NCBI RefSeq assembly: GCF_021044425.1
Contig: NZ_JAJNEC010000005.1
Coordinates: 1,674,001 to 1,738,000, forward strand
Direction of reading: 5' to 3'
DNA from: Niabella pedocola
GTDB lineage: Bacteria; Bacteroidota; Bacteroidia; Chitinophagales; Chitinophagaceae
Length of the DNA stretch: 64,000 bases
In this document: piece by piece, positions 1 to 7,796 of the stretch
How the letters are laid out: each line of letters opens with the position of its first letter
Numbering within the stretch: the first letter of the stretch is position 1
The notes under the pieces: generated by a model
Told to the model about the DNA's origin: nothing
Seen by the model: only the letters and a program-made list of their open reading frames with translations
Databases searched by the model: none
Made by a program: the position numbers and the translations under genes

Positions 1-1174
1 CCGAAACAAAGACCATCTGGTTTTGCAGGTTCTCAAATTCATGAAAATTCAGCGGACGGTTATCCATGGCCGAAGGCAGGCGGAACCCGTAATCTACCAG
101 GATCAGCTTCCGGCTGCGGTCGCCCCCATACATCCCGCTGATCTGCGGCATGGTCTGGTGACTTTCATCAATAATGGTAATATAGTCCTTCGGAAAATAA
201 TCCAGCAGGCAGAAAGGTCTTGTACCCGGGTTACGCCGGTCGAAGAAGCGGGAATAGTTCTCCACGCCATTACAATAACCCAGCTCCCGGATCATCTCCA
301 CATCATATTCCACGCGCTCCTTCAGGCGCTGCGCCTCGATCAGTTTATTCTGTTGTTTAAAATATTCCACCTGGGCCGTCATCTCGTCCTGTATCTCAAA
401 CAGCACCTGGTTGATCATATCCTTGGGGGCTACATAGAGATTGGCCGGGAAGATGGCCGCATTCTCCATCTTGGCGATGCGTTTGCCGGTATTGACATCA
501 ATGCTCTCGATCTGTTCGATCTCATCTCCAAAGAAGGTCACCCGGTAACCAAAGTCGAGGTAGGGCAGGTTGATATCCACCGTATCCCCTTTCACGCGAA
601 AACTACCCCGGGTAAAATCCAGCGTGGTACGGGTGTATAATGAATTCACCAGCGCGTGCAAAAAACCCTGGCGGGAAAGGGTTTGCCCCTTGTCGATCCG
701 GATGATCCCGTTCTCATAATCCGTGGGGTTACCCATACCATAAATGCAACTTACGGATGCTACTACGATGATGTCCCGGCGACCGCTGAGCAAACTGGTG
801 GTGGCCCGCAGGCGGAGTTTATCCAGCTCTTCGTTGATGGCCAGATCCTTTTCAATATAGGTATCACTCACCGGCATATAGGCTTCGGGCTGGTAATAAT
901 CGTAATAGGATACAAAATATTCCACCGCATTATCCGGGAAGAACTGGCGGAACTCACCATACAGCTGGGCTACCAGGGTTTTGTTATGGGTGATGATGAG
1001 CGTGGGCCGCTGTACATTCTGGATCACATTGGCCATGGTATAGGTTTTACCGCTACCGGTAACACCCAGTAAGGTCTGATAGGGTTCCCCTGCCAGGAGC
1101 CCCTCCGTTAACTGGCGGATGGCTTCCGGCTGATCACCGGCGGGCGGGAAGGGGATATTTAGGTTGAAAGGCAT
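1..1174 (-). CDS. uvrB: UvrABC system protein B, 5' part (partial)
   Basis: DNA helicase-like damage-loading subunit of nucleotide excision repair. The reverse-strand frame opens at 1174 with MPFNLNIPFPPAGDQPEAI, the typical UvrB start. It carries the Walker A motif GVTGSGKT at residues 37-44, the beta-hairpin region (EYFVSYYDYYQPEAY), and ends inside NFHEFENLQNQMVFVS. About 391 residues are present; UvrB is usually about 670, so the C-terminal helicase half and UvrA/UvrC contacts lie beyond the left edge. The start is well supported because the family begins within a few residues of the FxPxGDQP motif. A heptanucleotide repeat lies just upstream. Identification is by family motifs and is near certain. 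Confidence 0.97.
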   Translation of the reverse strand, partial: MPFNLNIPFPPAGDQPEAIRQLTEGLLAGEPYQTLLGVTGSGKTYTMANVIQNVQRPTLIITHNKTLVAQLYGEFRQFFPDNAVEYFVSYYDYYQPEAYMPVSDTYIEKDLAINEELDKLRLRATTSLLSGRRDIIVVASVSCIYGMGNPTDYENGIIRIDKGQTLSRQGFLHALVNSLYTRTTLDFTRGSFRVKGDTVDINLPYLDFGYRVTFFGDEIEQIESIDVNTGKRIAKMENAAIFPANLYVAPKDMINQVLFEIQDEMTAQVEYFKQQNKLIEAQRLKERVEYDVEMIRELGYCNGVENYSRFFDRRNPGTRPFCLLDYFPKDYITIIDESHQTMPQISGMYGGDRSRKLILVDYGFRLPSAMDNRPLNFHEFENLQNQMVFVS

Positions 1175-1182
1175 GTAGAATT

Positions 1183-1217
1183 GAGATTTGAGATTCGAGA
1201 CTTGAGATTCGAGATTC
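1183..1217. repeat. Heptanucleotide tandem repeat, five units
   Basis: Five consecutive 7-bp units read GAGATTT, GAGATTC, GAGACTT, GAGATTC, GAGATTC. They begin 9 bp upstream of the uvrB start codon, so they lie in its leader or promoter. The same repeat type occurs inside ileS at 63686-63727. Confidence 0.85.
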
Positions 1218-1423
1218 GATCTCTTTAAGGACACAAGTTAAAAAAATAACGCTTTTTAAAATGCTTCATGTAAAAAACCAGTTATTTAACATATCCGAAA
1301 TCGTATTGTTGCCAAAACACCGCAACCAATAGCACATTGCAATTTTCGGGTGACAGGGAGACCTGGGGGACGATGATTGTCGCATGAGTCGCATTGTCTC
1401 CTAGTAGACAAACCCCACATCAG

Positions 1424-1885
1424 CTATATGCTGCCTTCCGGCAATTTCCGTTTCAGATACGTCGAATAATCTGTTTGTAATGCCTTGTATTCCTGTATCA
1501 TAAACGGAGCTGCAAACATAAAATCGGCAGTGGCGGCATTACAGGCTACAGGCAGGTTGTAAGTGGCCGATAACCGCAGCAGGGCCTTTACATCCGGGTC
1601 GTGGGGCTGGGCTTCCATGGGATCCCAGAAAAAGATCAGGATGTCCAGCTTATCCTCGGCAATCATAGCGCCGATCTGCTGATCACCACCCAGCGGACCG
1701 CTGAGCAGTTTTTGAATAGGCAATTGCAGGGCCTGCTCCAGGATGGTACCGGTTGTTCCGGTAGCAAATAAGGTATGAGCGGCCAGTTTTTCTTTATTCG
1801 TTATCACCCAGTGTAGTAACTCATCTTTTTTATGATCATGCGCCACCAGCGCAATCCGCTTCCGGGCTCCCAGTATCCGTTCCAT
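1424..1885 (-). CDS. mgsA: Methylglyoxal synthase
   Basis: Converts dihydroxyacetone phosphate to methylglyoxal and phosphate, a cytosolic bypass of lower glycolysis under phosphate limitation. The 153-residue product is full length for the family. It has the N-terminal IALVAHDHKK motif, the phosphate-binding stretch ATGTTG, the catalytic region GPLGGDQQIGA, and the FFWDPMEAQPHDPDV block with the conserved Asp and His residues. It follows uvrB's promoter region on the same strand with a gap of about 250 bp, so it is probably transcribed alone. The ATG at 1885 fits the family's N-terminus. Confidence 0.95.
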   Translation of the reverse strand: MERILGARKRIALVAHDHKKDELLHWVITNKEKLAAHTLFATGTTGTILEQALQLPIQKLLSGPLGGDQQIGAMIAEDKLDILIFFWDPMEAQPHDPDVKALLRLSATYNLPVACNAATADFMFAAPFMIQEYKALQTDYSTYLKRKLPEGSI

Positions 1886-2272
1886 TGTCGTATTTTAAGG
1901 ATCTAAAGATAGATAAACCGGGTGCATAAAACTTTTTCGCATTTCTATATTTTTTTACCGCAGGAGAACCTTTGGAGGAGGCTTGTTTTAGTGCAGACCG
2001 ATCCTGCTCTTTGTAGTTTTATTTACCGCGAAGGGCGCAAGGTTTTCGCGAGGTTCGCAAGGTTTTTTGTAAGGGTCGCGGAGCTATTCATTAACGATCC
2101 CATTGCGCCTTCGCAGATCCTTCGCGGTAAAATGTAACCGCAAAGCGCAAAGAAGCCGTGAAGGACGCCCCGTAGTCGCAAAAAATTTTTATGCCCCCGA
2201 TAAACCTTCTATTTCGCCCGCCAAAGCCCGATTGGTTAAAAACTCATAATTTTAGCCCATAAAATGTAAACC
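1886..2272. other. Gene-free stretch with imperfect inverted repeat
   Basis: This 387-bp intergenic region separates the divergent mgsA and lipoprotein genes. It has a small open frame at 1922-2137 that runs through repeat sequence and looks spurious. The main content is an imperfect inverted repeat (2021-2133) followed by a related direct motif at 2137-2168. No convincing promoter was picked out; a weak TAATTTTA lies about 25 bp before the lipoprotein start. Confidence 0.6.
2021..2133. repeat. Imperfect inverted repeat of the 'ACCGCGAAGG' type
   Basis: The left arm (2021-2040, ATTTACCGCGAAGGGCGCAA) is mirrored by TTGCGCCTTCGC (from 2104) and by ATCCTTCGCGGTAAAAT (2117-2133). Internal copies of CGCAAGGTTTT occur at about 2036-2075. 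A further ACCGCAAAGCGCAAAGA follows at 2137. It looks like a dispersed non-coding repeat, not a gene. Confidence 0.6.
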
Positions 2273-3172
2273 ATGCGCGTACCTTTTTATCCGATTGCAG
2301 CCATCCTGGCGCTTTTATTCCTGGCTTCCTGCAGCAGTACCAATCCCCGGTATATTCATAACCCTGCCGTTTACAATGCTTCATTTTTCCGCCAGCAGGG
2401 CGATTTTAAACTGAGCGGTGCCTTTGCAGCCAACCCTAATAACCTTTTCAGTAATGTGGATCTTGACAGCAGCAGCAAGGATAAAATGGATAAAAATCTT
2501 GGTTTTGATGTACAGGCGGCCGTTGCCGTTACCGATCATTTTATGATCCAGGTGGCCGGCATGCGCCGGTTTGAGAAAGACCGTTTCAATGATGATGATC
2601 TTTTAGATGCAAACGGATCCAGCAAAATAAACTATACCCGCTCCATGATCGACGTGGGCGCCGGTTTTTATACCGCCATGGGCCCATCGCATAAGGTTTA
2701 CTTTAACGGGATCTTCGGTGCCGGTTTTGGCGCTTCCAAATCCACCGATAAGGGCAGCCCCACGGAACGCAACCGGTACTACGATTATAATTTCGTAAAA
2801 TACCATATCACCCCTTCCTTTAATTTCTTTTTTTCCGACAATGCCCGTTTGTCGGTGGCACCACAGTTTTCACTCATGACCACCAACAATATCAGCACCA
2901 ATTATACGGAGGATGAACAGGCCCGCGTAGGGTACAATACCCTGCCCAATAAAAACAAAGTGTTTTTTGAGCCCAGCCTGCTTTTCCAGGCGGGATTCCC
3001 CAATGTTACCTGGATGAAATTTGATGTGGGTATGAACTTTGCCACCAACCCGCTCAGCTCCAAATCCAATGAAGACGCGCCGCCTACGGTGTATGAAAAC
3101 AGGGATCTACGCTCCCGGAAGTTCCTGTTGTCGCTGGGATTATCGTTTTACCCGTTCGAGGGACGGAAGTAG
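2273..3172 (+). CDS. Outer-membrane beta-barrel-like lipoprotein
   Basis: Function not recognised. The 299-residue product starts with a lipoprotein signal (ILALLFLASC, lipidated Cys about residue 20), so it is probably anchored in the envelope. The mature part alternates polar and aromatic residues in short strands with Asp/Ser/Asn-rich turns and ends in LLSLGLSFYPFEGRK, which resembles an OmpA-like or porin-type eight-strand barrel with a lipid anchor. It is transcribed alone, followed by a repeat region before alaS. Lipidation is seen in the sequence; the barrel fold is inferred. Confidence 0.8.
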   Translation: MRVPFYPIAAILALLFLASCSSTNPRYIHNPAVYNASFFRQQGDFKLSGAFAANPNNLFSNVDLDSSSKDKMDKNLGFDVQAAVAVTDHFMIQVAGMRRFEKDRFNDDDLLDANGSSKINYTRSMIDVGAGFYTAMGPSHKVYFNGIFGAGFGASKSTDKGSPTERNRYYDYNFVKYHITPSFNFFFSDNARLSVAPQFSLMTTNNISTNYTEDEQARVGYNTLPNKNKVFFEPSLLFQAGFPNVTWMKFDVGMNFATNPLSSKSNEDAPPTVYENRDLRSRKFLLSLGLSFYPFEGRK

Positions 3173-3180
3173 ATATAAAA

Positions 3181-3252
3181 GCTGCAGATGCGCTGATTTT
3201 TATACCCGATGGCTTGGCTGCTAAATACATTCCAATTTGCGAATCAGCGGCA
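3181..3252. repeat. REP-like repeat, copy 1
   Basis: Begins with a GCAGATGCGCTGATTTTTATA-like stretch and ends in GCGAATCAGCGGCA. Its ends form an imperfect inverted repeat. It matches copy 2 (3276-3350) along most of its length and lies between the lipoprotein stop and alaS. Confidence 0.75.
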
Positions 3253-3275
3253 TCTCCAATATTTCTCCAACGGTC

Positions 3276-3350
3276 GCCGCAGATGCGCGGATTTTTATAT
3301 CAGATGACTTAGCCATTAAGCGCATTCCAATAATCTGCGAATCTGCGGCA
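3276..3350. repeat. REP-like repeat, copy 2
   Basis: Starts with GCCGCAGATGCGCGGATTTT and ends with TGCGAATCTGCGGCA. It shares the internal GCATTCCAAT block with copy 1 and forms an imperfect palindrome. It ends about 24 bp before the putative alaS -7 element. Confidence 0.75.
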
Positions 3351-3373
3351 GTCTTTATACGCCCTGAATCAAC

Positions 3374-3381
3374 TAAATTTG
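3374..3381 (+). promoter_or_regulatory. Putative alaS -7 element (TAAATTTG)
   Basis: Matches the Bacteroidota TAnnTTTG -7 consensus exactly and lies 33 bp upstream of the first chosen alaS ATG. The -33 side (near 3354) is only weakly T-rich. Its position argues that translation begins downstream, not at the farther upstream ATG at 3237. Confidence 0.5.
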
Positions 3382-3416
3382 CAGCCCACCGCCTTAATTA
3401 CGGTGATTTTTATATG

Positions 3417-6038
3417 ATGACCAGTACCGAGATCCGGCAGGCTTTTTTAGATTTTTTTAAAAGTAAAGGGCATGAAATCGTACCCTCTGCTCCTATTGTA
3501 GTAAAGAATGATCCTACCCTGATGTTTACCAACGCGGGGATGAACCAGTTTAAGGATTATTTCCTTGGGAACAAACAAAGTCCGTTTCCGAGGGTTGCGG
3601 ATACCCAGAAATGCCTGCGTGTGAGCGGTAAACACAACGACCTGGAGGAAGTGGGGGTAGATACCTACCACCATACCATGTTTGAGATGCTGGGCAACTG
3701 GAGCTTTGGCGATTACTTTAAAAAAGAAGCTATTGCCTGGAGCTGGGAACTGCTGACCGAAGTATTGAACATACCAAAAGACCGTTTATATGTCTCCGTT
3801 TTTGAGGGCGATGAAAAAGAAGGACTGCCTTATGATGAAGAAGCCGCAACGGAATGGAAAAAATGGATCAGCGAAGACCGCATTATCCGAGGAAAGAAAA
3901 AAGATAATTTCTGGGAAATGGGCGATACCGGTCCCTGCGGCCCCTGTTCGGAGATCCATGTGGATTGCCGGCCGGACGAAGAACGGCAGCAGGTGGATGG
4001 CAAGACTCTGGTGAATGCCGACCATCCCCAGGTGATCGAGATCTGGAACAATGTATTCATCCAGTTCAACCGCCTGAAGGACGGAAGCCTGCAACCCCTG
4101 CCCGCCAAACATGTGGATACCGGTATGGGCTTTGAGCGCCTGGTACGGGTACTTCAGCAAAAAACATCTAACTATGATACCGATGTTTTCAGCGGCACCA
4201 TTGCAGCCATTGAAACGATCACCGGTAAAAAATATGATTTCAGCGACAGCCGGGAGGCCATTGCATTCCGGGTACTTTCAGATCATATCCGGGCCATCAG
4301 CTTTACCATTGCCGACGGGCAACTGCCGGCCAGCACAGGTGCAGGTTATGTGATCCGCCGGATCCTGCGCCGGGCCGTACGTTATTATTACTCCTACCTG
4401 GATTATAAACAGCCGCTGCTGAACCAGCTGGTTGCTGTCATTGCGAACCAGTTTGAACATGTGTTTCCGGAACTCAAGCAGCAGGAAGCATTTGTGACCA
4501 AGGTCATTAAAGAAGAGGAAGATTCCTTCCTGCGTACCCTGGAGAAAGGACTGAAACGCATGGATGAGTTGATGAACCCTATTCGCGGAAAATCTGCAGG
4601 AACGATCGCCGGTAAGGACGCTTTTGAACTCTATGATACCTACGGTTTCCCGATTGACTTAACGCGCCTCATCGCCTCGGAAAATAATATCACCATTGAT
4701 GAAGCCGGTTTTGAAGCCGAGATGCAACAGCAAAAAAACCGCAGCCGTGCCGCCACAGCGGTGGATACGGAAGACTGGCAGCTGGTGCATGAGGAAGTGC
4801 CGGTGACCTTTGTGGGCTACGAAGATTTGAATGTTCCTACCCGGGTGACCAAATACCGGAGGGTAAAAGCCAAAAATAAAGAACAATATCAGCTGGTGCT
4901 GGAAACCACTCCCTTCTATGCCGAAAGTGGCGGACAGGTGGGCGATACCGGCAGTCTGCAGTTTGGCGATGAAGTGATCCCGGTTACAGATACCAAAAAG
5001 GAGAATGACCTGATCATCCAGTTTGTTGATAAACTGCCTGCTACTATCAGCGGGGAAACCACCGCTATTGTAGATTTTGAAAAGCGGTTGAATACCACGT
5101 ATAATCATACGGCCACCCACCTGTTGCATGCCGCATTAAAACAGGTACTGGGCGCGCATGTGAACCAGAAAGGTTCGCTGGTTTCACCGGATGTATTGCG
5201 TTTTGATGTATCGCATTTTGCCAAAATTACCGACGAAGAGATCCGCCAGGTGGAAATGATCGTGAATGAAAAGATCCGGGCAAACGTCCCGGTGGTCATT
5301 AAGGAAATGCCCAAGGAGGAAGCCCTTAAACTGGGCGCCATGGCACTTTTCGGTGAAAAATATGGAGATACGGTACGCGTGGTGACCATCGACCCCAATT
5401 TCTCTGTGGAGCTTTGCGGGGGCACCCATGTACCGCAAACGGGCATGATCGGCTTGTTCCTGATCACTTCGGAATCTGCCGTGGCAGCGGGTGTACGCCG
5501 GATCGAAGCATTGACCGGTCCTGCAGCCTTCCGCTACCTGAGTGAAAAAGTAGCCGAATACAAACAGGTGGGCGAATTGCTGAAAGCCGCCAATCCTTTA
5601 AAAGCGATCGAAAAATTAATCACCGATAAGGCCGCACTGGAAAAGAAAGTGGAGCGACTGGAAGCCAAAGAGCTGGTAGGCATCCGCAACAGTCTCCTGC
5701 AAAAAGATGAAATCATCAACCAGGTGAATTTTATCGGCGATATCGTGGAAGTGAGCAACCCGGACGCATTAAAGAAACTCTGCGGCGATCTGAAGAATCA
5801 CCTGCGCGATTTTGTGGTGGTGCTCTGTGCCAATATCGGGGGCAAAGCCTCCGTAGCCGTTGCCATTGCCGACACGGTGGTAGCCGCAAAAGGCCTGGAT
5901 GCAGGACAGATCATCAAACAACAGGTAGCACCCATTATCAAAGGCGGTGGCGGCGGACAAAAAACCCTGGCTACGGCGGGCGGACAGGAAGCGGGTAACC
6001 TGGATCAGGTGATCCATGCGGTGAAAGCATTGCTTTGA
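3417..6038 (+). CDS. alaS: Alanyl-tRNA synthetase
   Basis: Charges tRNA-Ala with alanine and edits mischarged serine or glycine. From MTSTEIRQAFLDFFKSKGHE the product is 873 residues, the usual length. The class II catalytic core (MLGNWSFGDYFKKEAI, GPCGPCSEIHVD), the editing domain with HTATHLLHAAL and LCGGTH, and a C-terminal glycine-rich oligomerisation segment (IKGGGGGQKTLATAGG) are all present. The frame stays open upstream to 3237, but those 60 codons run through two REP-like repeats and the likely promoter and have no AlaS similarity. Adjacent ATGs at 3414 and 3417 are both possible. A palindrome lies downstream at 6107. Confidence 0.97.
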   Translation: MTSTEIRQAFLDFFKSKGHEIVPSAPIVVKNDPTLMFTNAGMNQFKDYFLGNKQSPFPRVADTQKCLRVSGKHNDLEEVGVDTYHHTMFEMLGNWSFGDYFKKEAIAWSWELLTEVLNIPKDRLYVSVFEGDEKEGLPYDEEAATEWKKWISEDRIIRGKKKDNFWEMGDTGPCGPCSEIHVDCRPDEERQQVDGKTLVNADHPQVIEIWNNVFIQFNRLKDGSLQPLPAKHVDTGMGFERLVRVLQQKTSNYDTDVFSGTIAAIETITGKKYDFSDSREAIAFRVLSDHIRAISFTIADGQLPASTGAGYVIRRILRRAVRYYYSYLDYKQPLLNQLVAVIANQFEHVFPELKQQEAFVTKVIKEEEDSFLRTLEKGLKRMDELMNPIRGKSAGTIAGKDAFELYDTYGFPIDLTRLIASENNITIDEAGFEAEMQQQKNRSRAATAVDTEDWQLVHEEVPVTFVGYEDLNVPTRVTKYRRVKAKNKEQYQLVLETTPFYAESGGQVGDTGSLQFGDEVIPVTDTKKENDLIIQFVDKLPATISGETTAIVDFEKRLNTTYNHTATHLLHAALKQVLGAHVNQKGSLVSPDVLRFDVSHFAKITDEEIRQVEMIVNEKIRANVPVVIKEMPKEEALKLGAMALFGEKYGDTVRVVTIDPNFSVELCGGTHVPQTGMIGLFLITSESAVAAGVRRIEALTGPAAFRYLSEKVAEYKQVGELLKAANPLKAIEKLITDKAALEKKVERLEAKELVGIRNSLLQKDEIINQVNFIGDIVEVSNPDALKKLCGDLKNHLRDFVVVLCANIGGKASVAVAIADTVVAAKGLDAGQIIKQQVAPIIKGGGGGQKTLATAGGQEAGNLDQVIHAVKALL

Positions 6039-6106
6039 TGCCTTGCTATTAAATTATAGCAAAAGTCCGGTAAAAGGGTTTGTTCGCTATTATTCTGATT
6101 AAAATT

Positions 6107-6148
6107 GCCGCGGATGCACAGATTGATAGCAATCTGCGCATCCGCGGC
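6107..6148. repeat. REP-like palindrome, copy 3 (possible alaS terminator)
   Basis: Two 18-bp arms, GCCGCGGATGCACAGATT (6107-6124) and AATCTGCGCATCCGCGGC (6131-6148), pair at 17 of 18 positions around a 6-nt loop. The arms resemble the ends of copies 1 and 2 upstream of alaS. A T-rich run follows at 6151-6160, so it could also end alaS transcription. Confidence 0.8.
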
Positions 6149-6201
6149 TAAAATTTTTAAGCCCCCACCGACCTGTAACAATAAAAAAATCCCCGATTTG
6201 C

Positions 6202-6209
6202 TATATTTG
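6202..6209 (+). promoter_or_regulatory. Putative -7 element (TATATTTG) very close to the channel start
   Basis: An exact TAnnTTTG match that ends only 4 bp before the ATG at 6214. If functional, transcription would start at or next to the start codon and give a leaderless mRNA. No clear -33 partner was seen. Confidence 0.35.
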
Positions 6210-6213
6210 GAAT

Positions 6214-7089
6214 ATGTCTCTATTCCGGCTCATTCCAGACAGACCCGATGTGGTACAGGACCAGAACCGGCCTGATGAAAAAGGAACCTTCCGGGAATGG
6301 CTCTATATCACCATTTTCCAGGCTACCACTACGGCCGGGAAGATCTTTGATATCGGACTGTTTATGCTCATTCTTTCCAATATTGCCCTTTTAATGCTGG
6401 AAAGCGTGGAGTCCCTTGCGGTAAAACACGCAACACTTTTCAGGATACTGGATTATTTTTTCCTGGTGTTGTTCTCCATCGAATACCTGCTGCGGCTTTA
6501 TTGTGTACGCTCCGCAAAACGGTATGCCACCAGCTTCTATGGTATCATCGACCTGCTGGCCATTCTGCCTTCTTATATGGAGTTCTTCTACCCGCAATGG
6601 CATGTGTTCATGATCGTGCGCAGCTTCCGGCTACTGCGGATCTTCCGCATTTTCCGGATGGTCAGGTTCCTGGATGAAAGCCGGGTGCTGATGTTCGCGC
6701 TCATCCGGGGGTTCCGGAAGATCATTGTATTTCTTTTTTTCGTTGTGCTGCTGGCCATCTTCCTCGGCTCCCTGATGTACGTAGTAGAGTTCCAGCATAA
6801 CCCCGGATTTCATTCCATTCCGCAAAGCATTTACTGGGCCATTGTAACCATTACTACTGTGGGCTATGGAGATGTAGCCCCGGCAACCGCCCTTGGAAAG
6901 GTCATTGCCTCTTTTATCATGATCCTGGGCTATTCCATCATTGCCGTTCCCACCGGCATCATGTCGGCCTCCGTGATCCAGGAAGAAAAACGGAACCGGG
7001 GAAAACGTTGTCCGCACTGCCATGTGGGCGGACATGGATCGGACGCCCTTTATTGCAGAAATTGTGGGGAGCCTCTTAAAACCGATTGA
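6214..7089 (+). CDS. Voltage-gated potassium channel with C-terminal zinc ribbon
   Basis: Six-transmembrane ion channel of the inner membrane, 291 residues. S1-S3 span roughly residues 43-125. The S4 sensor has arginine at every third position (136, 139, 142, 145, 148, 151), the classic Kv pattern. The pore carries the potassium filter TVGYGD at 215-220, and S6 is about 226-250. After S6 the cytoplasmic tail has two CxxC-type knuckles, CPHC (266-269) and CRNC (281-284), forming a small zinc ribbon. This tail replaces the RCK or cyclic-nucleotide domain often found there. The downstream membrane-protein gene starts 4 bp after the stop, so the two are probably co-transcribed. Confidence 0.93.
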   Translation: MSLFRLIPDRPDVVQDQNRPDEKGTFREWLYITIFQATTTAGKIFDIGLFMLILSNIALLMLESVESLAVKHATLFRILDYFFLVLFSIEYLLRLYCVRSAKRYATSFYGIIDLLAILPSYMEFFYPQWHVFMIVRSFRLLRIFRIFRMVRFLDESRVLMFALIRGFRKIIVFLFFVVLLAIFLGSLMYVVEFQHNPGFHSIPQSIYWAIVTITTVGYGDVAPATALGKVIASFIMILGYSIIAVPTGIMSASVIQEEKRNRGKRCPHCHVGGHGSDALYCRNCGEPLKTD

Positions 7090-7093
7090 TCCC

Positions 7094-7699
7094 ATGGAAC
7101 CTGCAATAATCCTGGCGCAGCTAACACCTTTTGGTTGGGCACTCATCGGCGCAATGCTGGCAGCCGTTTTTATCGCTGTTAAATTTATTAAAAGAACCAG
7201 TCCCGGTGTTAAACCCGGATGCGCCGGTGTGGCGTATATAGCCACCATCTGTTTTATACTGTTTCTGTTTGTGATTGTTTTTTTGCCGCTTTTGTCCCAG
7301 CGTATTTACCAGGGCATTACAGGGACACGGTCTGGCGGCTTTTTAGAATGGATAACGGTGGGTGGTTGTTTTGTAATGGTATTGGGTATGTTTTACATCA
7401 TGAGCTGGGGCATTGCCTTTGCCCTGGGGCGCAATACCCGGCGGTTTGCAGCCGTGGGCAGGCAGCTCCTGGCCTGGTTCCTCATTCCGATGGCCATGCT
7501 CTTTATGTTTTCCGTGCTGTGTTATGCCGTATACCTCCATTTTTCGGGTCAAAAACAGCAACCTTTTTGGGTAATCGCCATTTGCATTTTATTTGCAGTC
7601 GCGCTTTTTTTTGGATGTTGGGGATATCTGAAAATGCTTGCCGATCAGCAACGAACCTTGCGGAACAACAAAAACGACCCGCGCGGTAATAAACTTTAA
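7094..7699 (+). CDS. Multi-pass membrane protein of unknown function
   Basis: Not recognised. The 201-residue product has about five hydrophobic segments (roughly residues 10-30, 46-66, 85-110, 128-150, 162-182) and a basic, Asn-rich cytoplasmic tail (LRNNKNDPRGNKL). The frame is open further upstream into the channel gene, but the ATG at 7094, 4 bp after the channel stop, starts just before the first membrane segment and is preferred. The tight spacing suggests co-expression with the potassium channel, possibly as an accessory subunit; that role is inference. Confidence 0.7.
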   Translation: MEPAIILAQLTPFGWALIGAMLAAVFIAVKFIKRTSPGVKPGCAGVAYIATICFILFLFVIVFLPLLSQRIYQGITGTRSGGFLEWITVGGCFVMVLGMFYIMSWGIAFALGRNTRRFAAVGRQLLAWFLIPMAMLFMFSVLCYAVYLHFSGQKQQPFWVIAICILFAVALFFGCWGYLKMLADQQRTLRNNKNDPRGNKL

Positions 7700-7733
7700 C
7701 ATTTCCGAATGTCTTCGTATTTCTCAAACCTCC

Positions 7734-7741
7734 TAACTTTG
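7734..7741 (+). promoter_or_regulatory. Putative -7 element (TAACTTTG)
   Basis: Exact TAnnTTTG match 55 bp upstream of the PDZ-protein start at 7797. The -33 region is not clear. Confidence 0.45.
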
Positions 7742-7796
7742 ATCTACGAAAGAAAACGTATTTCTGGAAACGGGTTGAACCATAAATTATTAAAAA

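Noticed and set aside
1922..2137. Short open frame in the mgsA upstream region
   Set aside because: Runs through the inverted repeat, with no signal or domain.
3237..3413. Apparent 60-codon N-terminal extension of alaS
   Set aside because: It reads through two REP-like repeats and the putative -7 element, and AlaS proteins start at MTSTEIRQ-like sequence.
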